Origin: Flavobacteriales bacterium | Lineage (GTDB): Bacteria > Bacteroidota > Bacteroidia > Flavobacteriales_F > PHOS-HE28 | Assembly: GCA_013360395.1 (NCBI GenBank) | Contig: JABWBQ010000027.1 | Coordinates: 1 to 40,991, forward strand | Direction of reading: 5' to 3' | Length of the DNA stretch: 40,991 nt | Part shown: piece after piece, positions 28,623 to 37,410 of the stretch | Layout of the letters: each line of letters opens with the position of its first letter | Numbering within the stretch: the stretch's first letter is position 1 | Position numbers and translations under genes: made by a program | Notes under the pieces: model-generated | Told to the model about the DNA's origin: nothing | Seen by the model: the letters and a program-made list of their open reading frames with translations, nothing else | Database searches by the model: none

Positions 28623-29897
28623 ATGAACCCCACGACCACCGCCGCGCCGCTCGTATCCGACCTCGCCGAACACCTCATCGGCTCGGAGATCATCCGCATC
28701 GCCGGTGAGATCAACAGCCGCATCGCGCAGGGTGAGAAGATCCACAACCTCACCATCGGCGATTTCGACCCGGGCGTGTTCCCATTGCCGGCCCGCTACC
28801 GTGAATTGATCCAACAAGCATACACGGAAGGCCTGAGCAACTATCCTCCTGCGAACGGCGTGGCCGATCTTCGGAAGGCAGTAAGCGCGTTAGTGCTGCG
28901 CAACCTGGGACTGGAGTACGCCGCCGATGACATCCTGATCGCCGCCGGCGCGCGCCCCTTGATCTACGCCGCGTACAAGGCCGTGGTGAACCCTGGGGAG
29001 CGCGTGGTCTATCCCGTGCCGAGCTGGAACAACAACCACTACAGCTACCTGCACCAGGCCGGGAAAGTGGAAGTGCAGACCAAGCCGGAAAACCGCTTCC
29101 TGCCCACGGCCGAGGACCTGCGGCCGCACCTGCAAGGAGCCGCCCTGCTCGCGCTCTGCTCACCGCTCAACCCCACGGGCACATCCTTCACCCGGGAGCA
29201 ACTGGCCGCCATCTGCGACCTGGTGCTGCAGGAGAACGCCCGGCGCAACGGCGCCAAACCGCTGTATGTGATGTACGACCAGATCTACCATGAGCTGGTA
29301 CTTGGCGGCACCAACCACGTGGACCCCGTGTCCATCCGGCCGGAGATGCGCCCGTACACCATCTACGTGGACGGCATCTCCAAATCGCTCGCCGCCACCG
29401 GGGTGCGCGTCGGCTGGGCCTTCGGCCCGCCCACGGTGATGCGCAAGATGGCCGCCATCCTCGGCCATGTGGGGGCCTGGGCCCCGAAACCGGAACAGGT
29501 GGCCACGGCCCGCTTCCTGGCGGAACCGGCCTACAACGCCGCCGTGGACGAGCACCGGCACATGGTGGAGGAACGCGTGGCGGCCTACCACAAAGGCTTC
29601 CAGGCCATGAAGGCGGACGGCCTCCCGGTGGACTCCATCCCCGCCCAAGGCGCCATCTACCTCTCCGTGCGCATCGGCATCATCGGCCGCACCACGCCGG
29701 AGGGCAAGGTGCTGAAGGATGCCTTCGACGCCACCTGGTACCTGATCCAAAAGGCCGGCGTGGGCATGGTGCCCTTCTTTGCCTTCGGCACCGGCCGCGA
29801 CAGCGATTGGTTCCGCATCTCGGTGGGCACCACACGCATGGAAATGATCCCCGACGTGATCGGCGGGATCCGGAAGGCCATTGATGCGCTGGGGTGA
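28623..29897 (+). CDS. PLP-dependent class I/II aminotransferase
   Basis: A 424-residue fold-type I aminotransferase. Visible landmarks are NYPPANGVADLRKAV, SPLNPTGTSFTREQL (PLP ring/phosphate region), YVMYDQIYHELV with the pyridine-binding Asp, and the Schiff-base lysine K254 in DGISKSLAATGVRVGW. The C-terminal arginine that binds the substrate carboxylate is in DWFRISVGT. The branch is the aspartate/aromatic-type group, but the amino acid used cannot be read. It is not obviously in an operon; the symporter starts 107 nt downstream. Confidence 0.92.
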   Translation: MNPTTTAAPLVSDLAEHLIGSEIIRIAGEINSRIAQGEKIHNLTIGDFDPGVFPLPARYRELIQQAYTEGLSNYPPANGVADLRKAVSALVLRNLGLEYAADDILIAAGARPLIYAAYKAVVNPGERVVYPVPSWNNNHYSYLHQAGKVEVQTKPENRFLPTAEDLRPHLQGAALLALCSPLNPTGTSFTREQLAAICDLVLQENARRNGAKPLYVMYDQIYHELVLGGTNHVDPVSIRPEMRPYTIYVDGISKSLAATGVRVGWAFGPPTVMRKMAAILGHVGAWAPKPEQVATARFLAEPAYNAAVDEHRHMVEERVAAYHKGFQAMKADGLPVDSIPAQGAIYLSVRIGIIGRTTPEGKVLKDAFDATWYLIQKAGVGMVPFFAFGTGRDSDWFRISVGTTRMEMIPDVIGGIRKAIDALG

Positions 29898-29916
29898 TCG
29901 GTTGAAGCACACCATG

Positions 29917-29966
29917 ACCCTGTGCATGCAGCTGTACCGTCGCCCCCGTGGGTCGGCGCACAGGGT
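29917..29966. repeat. 9-bp inverted repeat upstream of the symporter
   Basis: ACCCTGTGC at 29917-29925 is matched by GCACAGGGT at 29958-29966, with 32 nt between them. There is no T-run. It could be an operator or RNA structure between the aminotransferase and the symporter; the sequence alone does not say which. Confidence 0.4.
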
Positions 29967-30004
29967 GCCTCGGGTGCATGGACCGAAGCTCATCATACAC
30001 CGGA

Positions 30005-31696
30005 ATGCACTGGCTTGACTGGACCATCCTGCTGGGCACGTTGGGCTTCATCGTGGCCTACGGTGTTTGGAAGACGCGCAGCACGAACACCTCCGAGGGC
30101 TACCTGCGCGGCGGCGGCGATGCCCGCTGGTGGGGCGTGGGCCTGAGCGTGATGGCCACCCAGGCTAGCGCCATCACCTTCCTGAGCACGCCGGGACAGG
30201 GATTTCTGGACGGCCTGGGCTTCGTGCAGTTCTACTTCGGCCTGCCGCTGGCCATGGTGGTGATCAACCTCGTGTTCATCCCGCTCTACTACAAATGGAA
30301 GGTCTTCACGGCGTATGAGTTCATCGGCAAACGCTTCGATGAGCGGGCGCGCCTGCTCACCGCCGGGCTCTTCCTGCTGCAGCGCAGCATGGCCGCGGGC
30401 ATCACCATCTACGCGCCCAGCATCATCCTCAGCAAGGTGCTGCACTGGCCCCTGGCCTGGACCTGCGGCTTCATCGGCATACTGGTGATCGTGTACACCG
30501 CCACCGGCGGCGCACGGGCCGTGGGCGTCACCCACAAGCAACAGATGGCCGTGATGTTCGGCGGACTCTTCGTGGCCTTCGGCCTGGTGGTGCACTACCT
30601 GGGCCGCTCCATGGGCTTCGGCGAAAGCCTGCAACTGGCGGGCAGCCTGGGGAAGATGCAGGTGGTGGACCTCAGCTTCGACCCCGCCGACAAGTACACC
30701 CTGTGGAGCGGCCTCATCGGAGGATTCTTCCTGCAGCTTTCCTACTTCGGCACGGACCAGAGCCAGGTGCAGCGCTACCTGGGCGGCCGTGACCCGCGGG
30801 AAGCGCGCATGGGCCTTTGGATGAACGCCGTACTGAAGATCCCCATGCAGTTCTTCATCCTGCTCACCGGGGTGCTGGTGTTCGTGTTCTACCTGATGAA
30901 CAACGCACCGATCCACTGGAATGCCGCCAACGTGGCCGCACTGGAGGAAACCGCCGCCGCACCTCGACTACAGACCCTGGAGGTGGAGCATGAGGCGAAC
31001 AATGCCCTGCTCCGCACCCACGCCTTGGAATGGGTGCAGGCCCGCAGGGCCGCGGAGCCCGCCGCCGAGGCCGCCGCCCACGATGCCCTGGTGCAAGGCC
31101 TGGCCACGGACCAAGCACTGCGCGGCGAGGCCACCGCCTTGCTGGAGCAAGCCTTGCCGGACCGCGAGCCCAACGACAAGGACTACATCTTCATCAGCTT
31201 CATCATGGACCACCTGCCCATCGGGGTGATCGGCCTGTTGCTGGCCATGATCTTCAGCGCCGGCATGAGCAGCACCAGCGCCGAACTGAGCGCGCTGGCC
31301 ACCACCGCCGTGGTGGACGTGCTGCCCAAGCGCACCACCGACGGGCACCAGGTCCGCCTGGGGAAGTGGGCCACCGTGGCCTTCGGGCTGTTGGCGCTGG
31401 CCTTTGCGGCCATGTTCTCCCTGTTCGAGAACCTCATCCAGGCGGTGAACATCCTGGGCTCGCTCTTCTACGGCACCATCCTGGGCATTTTCCTGGTGGC
31501 CTTCTTCCTGAAGCAGGTGCAGGGCACGGCCGTGTTCATTGCGGCGTTGGTGGCCCAAGCGGTGATCCTGGCCATCCATTTCTCCGGCATCCAGGTGGCC
31601 TTCCTGTGGTACAACCTGATCGCCCCGGCCATCACGGTGGGCCTGGCGGTGGTGATCCAAGGCTTACTCCCGGGCCGTGCACACCCGGAAGCCTGA
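30005..31696 (+). CDS. sodium:solute symporter (SSS family) with soluble insert
   Basis: A 563-residue Na+-coupled transporter. The first helix follows MHWLDWTILLGTLGF; GLSVMATQASAITFLSTPG and GGFFLQLSYFGTDQSQVQRY are conserved SSS blocks, and the Na+ site region is MIFSAGMSSTSAELSALAT. Residues about 300-393 form an Ala/Glu-rich soluble stretch (LEETAAAPRL, RRAAEPAAEAAAHDALV) between two helices; related inserts occur in Bacteroidota symporters as far as I recall. Substrate unknown. The ATG at 30005 fits the family; a GTG at 29948, preceded by TACCGTCG and five C residues, resembles the short-leader starts seen elsewhere and would add 19 residues. Confidence 0.9.
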   Translation: MHWLDWTILLGTLGFIVAYGVWKTRSTNTSEGYLRGGGDARWWGVGLSVMATQASAITFLSTPGQGFLDGLGFVQFYFGLPLAMVVINLVFIPLYYKWKVFTAYEFIGKRFDERARLLTAGLFLLQRSMAAGITIYAPSIILSKVLHWPLAWTCGFIGILVIVYTATGGARAVGVTHKQQMAVMFGGLFVAFGLVVHYLGRSMGFGESLQLAGSLGKMQVVDLSFDPADKYTLWSGLIGGFFLQLSYFGTDQSQVQRYLGGRDPREARMGLWMNAVLKIPMQFFILLTGVLVFVFYLMNNAPIHWNAANVAALEETAAAPRLQTLEVEHEANNALLRTHALEWVQARRAAEPAAEAAAHDALVQGLATDQALRGEATALLEQALPDREPNDKDYIFISFIMDHLPIGVIGLLLAMIFSAGMSSTSAELSALATTAVVDVLPKRTTDGHQVRLGKWATVAFGLLALAFAAMFSLFENLIQAVNILGSLFYGTILGIFLVAFFLKQVQGTAVFIAALVAQAVILAIHFSGIQVAFLWYNLIAPAITVGLAVVIQGLLPGRAHPEA

Positions 31697-31788
31697 GCCC
31701 CGGACGGACGGATCGGGGATCCAAGACCGGTCGTCCAGCGGGCCCTCACGCGGGTGGGGGCGGATGATGGGGCTACGCTGACGCTTGT

Positions 31789-31797
31789 TATCTTTCG
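31789..31797 (+). promoter_or_regulatory. -7-like promoter element of the T9SS cargo gene (TATCTTTCG)
   Basis: TATCTTTC followed by G, about 37 nt before the ATG. It matches TAnnTTT with an extra base before the G. Confidence 0.5.
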
Positions 31798-31833
31798 ACC
31801 GACAACGGACGTTAATCCCCCTAACCCTTTCCG

Positions 31834-33747
31834 ATGAAGAAGACTCTCCTCTCTCTCCCCCTGCTGGTCGGCTCCGTCGCCGTGGTGGCCCAATCGGCCG
31901 GCACCGGCAATGCCACCGACTACAAGGGCCACGTGAAGCAGCACCTCCCAGGCTCCTTCACCACCCCCGCGCCGAGCCACCTGACGCCGAGCTTCGACGC
32001 CCTGCGCGCCGCACCTTTCTGGACCGAGGACTTCTCGGGCGGTGCCGTACCCGCCGGCTGGACCAACATGGACAACCTGACCCCGCTGGGCACCGACAGC
32101 GTGTACTTCCAGTGGAGCAATGACCCCACCGCCGTGGGTGTCGCCGCCCTGGGCTACACCGCCTCCTCCACCTTCGGGGCCACCAGCGCCTCCAACGGCT
32201 ACCTGTGGGCCAACTCGGACCGCGGTCTCACCCAGGCCCCCGGCACCGACCACCTCACCGAGCTCACCACCGGGCCCATCGACTGCAGCGCGCAGCCCAC
32301 GGTGCTGTTCACCATGGAAAGCCTGATCGGGGTGTTCGACTACAACGCGAACACCAACGTGAAGCTGCAGGTGAGCAACGACGGCAGCACTTGGACGGAT
32401 TTCTTCCCCTTCCCCTGCCTGGAGACCGGCACCGCCGCGCCCCCCTGCTCCCGCTGGAGCGCCAACCCCCAGGGCGTCGCGCTGGACATCACCTCGGTGG
32501 CCGCCAACCAGGCCACGGTGTACCTGCGCTTCCAGTGGCTGGGCGGTTGGGAGTACTTCTGGGCCATTGACGACCTGGCCCTGAGCAACGTGCCCGACTA
32601 CGGCCGGGTGATGGACTACGGCTACGTGTCGCACGTGGGCGGTGGCACCGAGTTCGGCACCATCCCCCGTCCCCAGCTCTCCAGCACCTTCTTCCTGGGC
32701 GGCCAGCTGCGCAACATCGGCGTGAACCCGCAGACCAACCTGGTGATGACCGCCACGGTGACCGCCCCCGGCGGTGGCACGGCGTTCAGCGCCACCTACA
32801 ACGCCGGCACGGTGAACCCGGGCGACACGGTGACCATGGAGGAGGCCGTGACCCTGCCCGGTGGCCTGGCCGAGGGTGTTTACACCATGAACCTCACGGT
32901 GACCTCCAGCGAGGATGCCCTGGAGGACGACCCCAGCGATGACAGCGCCGAGCGCACCTTCGCCCTGAACGACCTGACCTATGCGCTGGACGGCCTCGGC
33001 GTGCACAGCGCCCCGGAGGTGACCTCGGCCATCGGCACCGCCACCTTCACGGACGCCACCGACAACGTGTTCTGCCTGAACTACTTCCGGATCAACCAGG
33101 CCGTGGACGTGTTCGGCATCACGGTGGACATCACCGCCAACAGCACCGAGGGCGCCCTGCTGGTCGCCAGCATCCACGACTCGACCGCCGTGCTGGACAA
33201 CGACGATGTGTTCAACCCGTTGGCGACCAGCCTGGATCACACCCTGACGGCCGCTGACGTGGCCGCCGGCATCGTGACGATCCCCTTCACCACCGCCGCG
33301 AACCTGCAGCCCGGCGCCTACTATGCCGGCGTGGAGCTCTTCAGCAACACCGGCGCGAACGACGTGGCCGTGGTGGACGACGCCACCGTGCCCCAGCCGA
33401 GCATCGCCGCCGTGATCAACATCCAGGGCAGCCAGCCGGGCACCTACACCAACGGCAACGCCTTCGCCGTGCGCCTGGCCCTGGACCCCAGCATCGGCAT
33501 GAGCGAGGTGGCCGGCCCCGAGTTCAGCATGTTCCCGAACCCGACCAACGACGGCCTGGTGCAGGTGGTCACCTCCAACACGGAGAACCACAGCATCGAG
33601 GTGCTCAACACCCTTGGCCAGTCGCTGTGGACCGGTCGTTTCACCGGCCGTACCACGGTGGACCTCGGCAGCTATGCCAGCGGCATGTACACCATCCGCG
33701 TGAGCAACGCCACGGGCACCACCACCCGCCTGGTGAACCGTCGCTGA
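31834..33747 (+). CDS. T9SS type A sorting domain-containing secreted protein
   Basis: A 637-residue cargo of the type IX secretion system. A Sec signal peptide (MKKTLLSLPLLVGSVAVVAQ) is followed by a choice-of-anchor J-like lectin-type domain (FWTEDFSGGAVPAGWTNMD to about residue 255), a CARDB-like beta-sandwich (about 285-380, TNLVMTATVTAPGGG), and further beta regions. From about residue 562 the C-terminal sorting domain reads FSMFPNPTNDGLVQV and ends GMYTIRVSNATG then RLVNRR, the standard type A signal. No catalytic motif was found; adhesion or surface binding is likely. It is followed by a strong terminator. No T9SS machinery gene lies in the window. Confidence 0.93.
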   Translation: MKKTLLSLPLLVGSVAVVAQSAGTGNATDYKGHVKQHLPGSFTTPAPSHLTPSFDALRAAPFWTEDFSGGAVPAGWTNMDNLTPLGTDSVYFQWSNDPTAVGVAALGYTASSTFGATSASNGYLWANSDRGLTQAPGTDHLTELTTGPIDCSAQPTVLFTMESLIGVFDYNANTNVKLQVSNDGSTWTDFFPFPCLETGTAAPPCSRWSANPQGVALDITSVAANQATVYLRFQWLGGWEYFWAIDDLALSNVPDYGRVMDYGYVSHVGGGTEFGTIPRPQLSSTFFLGGQLRNIGVNPQTNLVMTATVTAPGGGTAFSATYNAGTVNPGDTVTMEEAVTLPGGLAEGVYTMNLTVTSSEDALEDDPSDDSAERTFALNDLTYALDGLGVHSAPEVTSAIGTATFTDATDNVFCLNYFRINQAVDVFGITVDITANSTEGALLVASIHDSTAVLDNDDVFNPLATSLDHTLTAADVAAGIVTIPFTTAANLQPGAYYAGVELFSNTGANDVAVVDDATVPQPSIAAVINIQGSQPGTYTNGNAFAVRLALDPSIGMSEVAGPEFSMFPNPTNDGLVQVVTSNTENHSIEVLNTLGQSLWTGRFTGRTTVDLGSYASGMYTIRVSNATGTTTRLVNRR

Positions 33748-33770
33748 GGCGCCGCGCACACCCGATGTTG

Positions 33771-33800
33771 GAAAGCCCCCGGCCCCGGCCGGGGGCTTTC
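33771..33800 (+). terminator. intrinsic terminator of the T9SS cargo gene
   Basis: GAAAGCCCCCGGCC and GGCCGGGGGCTTTC form a 14-bp perfect inverted repeat (practical loop of about 4 nt), 23 nt after the stop, followed by a T-containing tail GCTTTCC. Confidence 0.85.
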
Positions 33801-34046
33801 GCTTTCCAGCCGGTCATCGGCCACCACCTCCGGTCCCGCCGCCCTCGGACCGGGATGCCTCCTCGGGAAGATAGCTGGAGCGCCCCCGCCGTGCGCGGCC
33901 GTTCATGGCCGGTCAGTGAGGCGCCGTGGGCTCACGGGCCGGGACCCGGTGTCCGCCGGCCGCATGGAACGGTGCCAATGCCGCGAACCGCCCCAAGCGG
34001 GACCTTCGACGGCAATACGGGCCCAGGGAACAGGTACGGGAAAAGC
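33801..34046. other. intergenic stretch without recognised genes
   Basis: Lies between two terminators facing each other. No coding-like frame is seen. A TATCTTCC on the minus strand (33866-33873) resembles the -7 box but has no gene downstream of it, so it is probably chance or the start of an antisense RNA. Confidence 0.5.
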
Positions 34047-34079
34047 GAAGGGGCCGTCCCGTTCCGGAACAGCCCCTTC
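34047..34079 (-). terminator. intrinsic terminator of the DUF2911 gene
   Basis: On the minus strand GAAGGGGC and GCCCCTTC pair around an inner GTTCC/GGAAC hairpin. The stem is followed by GCTTTTCC, a T-rich end like the one after the T9SS cargo gene. It begins 25 nt past the stop. Confidence 0.75.
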
Positions 34080-34104
34080 CCTCATGCGCAAGGCGATGGC
34101 CCGT

Positions 34105-34941
34105 TCACTTCCCGGTCCATTCCTCGATCCGGGCCTTGTTCATCTTCACGTAGTTGGGGTCGCTCTCCTTCTGGGCCATGGCCATGCTCTCGTTGGCCGT
34201 GGCCACCGCCTCCTTGTATTTGCCGTTGGCGGCCTGGGCCAGCGCCAGGGTGTGCAGGTGCCAGTACTTGCGGTCCATGGCCACGGCCTTCTCGGCCCAG
34301 GTGAGCGCCTCGGGCAGCATCACGCCCTTGTCCACACAGTAGCGTGCGCTGCGGCCGTAGTTGCCCGCCTTGAGGTCGCTCCCGGCCATGGCGGCCTTGA
34401 TGTTGGCCAGGGCCTGCTCGGTGGCGTCCGCCGCCAGCTCGATGCCCACGCGAGTGTTCTCCCAGCGCAGGTCCAGCACGGCCTTGTCGTCCCGCACCGC
34501 ATCGAATCCGATGGTGAAGGTCTCCACATGGTCCGTGGTGGTCAACGGCTTGGCCGTCACCCGCACCACGTCCTTGTCCGCCGTGTAGCCTCCGGTGCCC
34601 CAGAGCCCCGTATCGGCATTGAGGATGAAGGTCCATTGGTCGGCACCGGGGATGGTGAACAGGCAGTAGCTGCCCTTGGCCACGGGCTTGCCTCCCACGA
34701 TCACCGGTCCGCCCAGCTCGACACGCGTGCAGGCATTGGCACCGGTGCGCCACAATTCGCCATAGGGGACCAGATCGCCGAAGACCTTGCGTCCGCGCGC
34801 GCTGGGGCGTGAGTAATCCACTTCGATGCCGGTGAGGCCGATGACCTGCTCGATCTCGCCGGAGGGGCTGGGCTGGGGCAGTTCCTGGGCTTGGGAGGCC
34901 AGCGGCAGCGCTGCGGCCAGCAGGAGGATGTTCCGCTTCAT
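34105..34941 (-). CDS. DUF2911 family secreted protein
   Basis: A 278-residue exported protein with a signal peptide ending near ASQAQ. Residues about 25-175 are DUF2911, with VDYSRPSARGRKVFGDLVPYG and WRTGANACTRVE as its hallmark, then YCLFTIPGADQWTFILN. The C-terminal 90 residues are helical with repeat-like pairs (ALTWAEKAVAMDRKYWHLHTL, KYKEAVATANESMAMA), resembling two or three TPR units. The family has no assigned activity. It is monocistronic, with its own promoter and terminator. Confidence 0.9.
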   Translation of the reverse strand: MKRNILLLAAALPLASQAQELPQPSPSGEIEQVIGLTGIEVDYSRPSARGRKVFGDLVPYGELWRTGANACTRVELGGPVIVGGKPVAKGSYCLFTIPGADQWTFILNADTGLWGTGGYTADKDVVRVTAKPLTTTDHVETFTIGFDAVRDDKAVLDLRWENTRVGIELAADATEQALANIKAAMAGSDLKAGNYGRSARYCVDKGVMLPEALTWAEKAVAMDRKYWHLHTLALAQAANGKYKEAVATANESMAMAQKESDPNYVKMNKARIEEWTGK

Positions 34942-34963
34942 GGGGAGGGTCTGTTGGGAAGGG

Positions 34964-34971
34964 CGAAGGTA
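34964..34971 (-). promoter_or_regulatory. -7 promoter element of the DUF2911 gene (TACCTTCG)
   Basis: TACCTTCG on the minus strand, 22 nt before the ATG, identical to the boxes of folK and the flavin reductase gene. Confidence 0.6.
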
Positions 34972-34986
34972 ATCCGCCCGCCCCCC

Positions 34987-36228
34987 TCAGGCCACCTTCA
35001 GCTGGCTCATGCGCGAGCGTTCGAACTTCTCGCGGGCGTAGGTCAGGGTGATGCGCAGTTCCGAAGGTCGCTCGCCGGAGCCCGGCATCTCGTACATCGC
35101 GTCGTTGAGGATGGCCTCGCAGATGCTGCGCAGCCCGCGGGCCCCCAGCTTGTACTCCACGGCCTTCTCCACGATGAAGTCCAGCACCTTCTTGTCCAGG
35201 CTGAGCTTCACCCGGTCCATCTCGAAGAGCTTGACGTATTGCTTGACCAGGGCGTTCTTGGGTTCGGTGAGGATACGGCGCAGGCTCTCCTTGTCCAGCG
35301 GGTCCAGGTAGGTGAGCACGGGGAAGCGGCCGATGAGCTCCGGGATGAGCCCGTAGCTGCGCAGGTCCAGGGGGCTCACGTACTGCAGCAGGTGCTCGTC
35401 GTTCACGCGGGCGCTCTCCCGGCTGGCGCTGTATCCCACGGCGCTGCTCTTCACCCGCCGCGCGATGATCTTGGCGATGCCGTCGAAGGCCCCGCCGCAG
35501 ATGAACAGGATGTTCCGCGTGTCCACCTGGATGAGCTTCTGCTCGGGGTGTTTGCGACCACCCTGCGGGGGTACGCTCACCGTGCTGCCCTCCAGCAGTT
35601 TCAGCAGGGCCTGCTGCACGCCCTCCCCGCTCACGTCGCGGGTGATGCTGGGCGTATCGCTCTTGCGGCTGATCTTGTCGATCTCGTCGATGAAGACGAT
35701 GCCGCGCTCGGCCTTGCTCACATCGTAGTCCGCCGCCTGCAGCAGGCGGCTCAGGATGCTCTCCACGTCCTCGCCCACGTAGCCGGCCTCGGTGAGCACC
35801 GTGGCGTCGGCGATGCAGAAGGGCACGTTCAGCATGCGGGCGATGGTGCGCGCCAGCAGGGTCTTGCCCGTACCCGTCTCGCCCACGAGGATGATGTTGC
35901 TCTTCTCGATCTCCACCTCGTCGTGGCCGGTGGCGGGCTTCTGCAGCAGGCGCTTGTAGTGGTTGTACACCGCCACGCTCAGCACCTTCTTGGCCTCGTC
36001 CTGGCCGATCACGTACTCGTCCAGCACCCGCTTGATGTCCGCGGGCCGCTGCAGGATGAGGCTGCCCTCGATCTCGCTGCGCGAGCGCTGGTTCAGTTCC
36101 TCGCTGATGATGTTCTGCGCCTGGGCGATGCAGCTGTCGCAGATGTGGCCGGTGATGCCGGCGATCAGCACGTTCGTATCCTGCTTGTCGCGCCCGCAGA
36201 AGGAGCACTTGATCTCTTTCTTCTCCAT
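34987..36228 (-). CDS. clpX: ATP-dependent Clp protease ATP-binding subunit ClpX
   Basis: AAA+ unfoldase that feeds substrates to ClpP; 413 residues. The N-terminal zinc domain has C8, C11, C30 and C33. Walker A is GETGTGKT at 116-123, and Walker B ends in D181-E182 (VFIDEID). Sensor and arginine-finger regions ([20 protein letters not shown]) are present. The ClpP-docking loop, IGF in most bacteria, reads VGY in [13 protein letters not shown]. The open frame extends to 36300, but the [14 protein letters not shown] start is universal in shape, and the promoter box lies between. It follows the two clpP genes and completes the protease. Confidence 0.97.
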   Translation of the reverse strand: MEKKEIKCSFCGRDKQDTNVLIAGITGHICDSCIAQAQNIISEELNQRSRSEIEGSLILQRPADIKRVLDEYVIGQDEAKKVLSVAVYNHYKRLLQKPATGHDEVEIEKSNIILVGETGTGKTLLARTIARMLNVPFCIADATVLTEAGYVGEDVESILSRLLQAADYDVSKAERGIVFIDEIDKISRKSDTPSITRDVSGEGVQQALLKLLEGSTVSVPPQGGRKHPEQKLIQVDTRNILFICGGAFDGIAKIIARRVKSSAVGYSASRESARVNDEHLLQYVSPLDLRSYGLIPELIGRFPVLTYLDPLDKESLRRILTEPKNALVKQYVKLFEMDRVKLSLDKKVLDFIVEKAVEYKLGARGLRSICEAILNDAMYEMPGSGERPSELRITLTYAREKFERSRMSQLKVA

Positions 36229-36259
36229 GGGGATGGGGGGACGCCCGCAGGCAGCCGGG

Positions 36260-36267
36260 CCAAGATA
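36260..36267 (-). promoter_or_regulatory. -7 promoter element of clpX (TATCTTGG)
   Basis: TATCTTGG on the minus strand in the 96-nt clpP-clpX gap, 31 nt before the ATG. It would allow clpX expression independent of the clpP genes. Confidence 0.55.
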
Positions 36268-36324
36268 CGTCGGCCGCCGTGCGAAGTTGCACCCGGCCAA
36301 CGGATGTCCCTGCCTGTCAGGACC

Positions 36325-36993
36325 TTATTTGGTGTTCCGGACCAGGAGCTCGTCGATCATCCCGTAGGCCTTGGCCTCCTCGGCCACCATCCAATAATCG
36401 CGGTCGCCGTCCTTCTCCACCTTGTCGAAGGGCTGCCCGCTGTGGCCGCTGATGATCTCGTAGAGCTCCTTCTTGAGCTTCTTGATCTCGTTGACGGTGA
36501 TCTCCATGTCGCTGGCCTGGCCCTCGGCACCACCCATGGGCTGGTGGATCATCACCCGGGCGTGCTTGAGCGCGCTGCGCTTGCCCTTGGCCCCCGCGCA
36601 CAGCAGCACCGCGCCCATGCTGGCCGCCATGCCCGTGCAGATCGTGGCCACGTCGGGGTTGATGTACTGCATGGTGTCGTAGATGCCCAGGCCGGCGTAC
36701 ACCCCGCCCCCGGGGCTGTTGAGGTAGATCTGGATGTCCTTCTTGGCGTCCACGCTCTCCAGGAACAGCAGCTGCGCCTGGATGATGTTGGCCACCTGAT
36801 CGTTGATGGCGGTGCCCAGGAAGATGATGCGGTCCATCATCAGGCGGCTGAACACGTCCATCTGGGCCACGTTCAACTGGCGTTCCTCGATGATGTAGGG
36901 GGTCATCGAACTGGTGATGTAGCCGCCCAGCGTGGTGCTGCTGATGCCGCGGTGCTTCACGGCGTACTTCAGGAATTCGTCCTTGGGGAACAT
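36325..36993 (-). CDS. clpP: ATP-dependent Clp protease proteolytic subunit, copy 2 of tandem pair
   Basis: Serine protease subunit of the ClpXP barrel; 222 residues. The catalytic triad is complete: S125 in TGMAASMGAVL, H150 in RVMIHQPMGG, and D199 in GDRDYWM. The N-terminus FPKDEFLKYAVKHRGISS is longer than in E. coli and resembles the Bacteroidota form. It is about 80% identical by hand count to the adjacent copy, with some segments almost unchanged at the DNA level. It lies 24 nt after that copy and 96 nt before clpX. Position 97 is Gly in NSPGGGVYAG, where the other copy has Glu. Confidence 0.96.
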   Translation of the reverse strand: MFPKDEFLKYAVKHRGISSTTLGGYITSSMTPYIIEERQLNVAQMDVFSRLMMDRIIFLGTAINDQVANIIQAQLLFLESVDAKKDIQIYLNSPGGGVYAGLGIYDTMQYINPDVATICTGMAASMGAVLLCAGAKGKRSALKHARVMIHQPMGGAEGQASDMEITVNEIKKLKKELYEIISGHSGQPFDKVEKDGDRDYWMVAEEAKAYGMIDELLVRNTK

Positions 36994-37410
36994 GGTCTCA
37001 ATGGGTTGTTGGTCGTTCTATCGGGACCTTACGAGCAGCTCGTCGATGATGCCGTAGTCCTTCGCTTCGGCCGCGGTCATCCAATGATCGCGGTCGCTGT
37101 CCTTCTCGATGCGTTCGTACGGCTGCCCGGAGTGGGCGCTCAGGATGTCGTACAGTTCCTTGCGCACCTTGCGCACCTCGTTGATGGCGATCTCCATGTC
37201 GCTGGCCTGGCCCTGGGTGCCGCCCAGCGGCTGGTGGATCATCACCCGGGCGTGCTTGAGGGCACTGCGCTTGCCCTTGGCCCCGGCGCACAGCAGCACC
37301 GCCCCGAAGCTGGCGGCCATGCCCGTGCAGATGGTGGCCACGTCCGGGTTGATGTACTGCATGGTGTCGTAGATGCCCAGGCCGGCGTACACCTCGCCCC
37401 CTGGGCTGTT
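36541..37410. repeat. paralogous DNA shared by the two clpP genes
   Basis: The two clpP copies share long near-identical stretches on the same strand. The segment from 36541 to about 36710 aligns with that from 37231 to about 37400 with only scattered single-base changes, and the segments near 36834-36904 and 37524-37594 are almost identical. The offset is 690 bp. The copies are direct repeats, so recombination could delete one. Confidence 0.8.

Noticed and set aside
31468-33759. A 763-codon minus-strand frame opposite the symporter end and the T9SS cargo gene
   Set aside because: Rich in Val, His, Gly and Ala with no domain. The plus strand carries clear family motifs and a sorting domain, so this is a shadow.
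33866-33873. Minus-strand TATCTTCC as a promoter
   Set aside because: Nothing coding lies downstream except the 3' end of the T9SS cargo gene on the opposite strand. Kept only as a remark under the intergenic entry.
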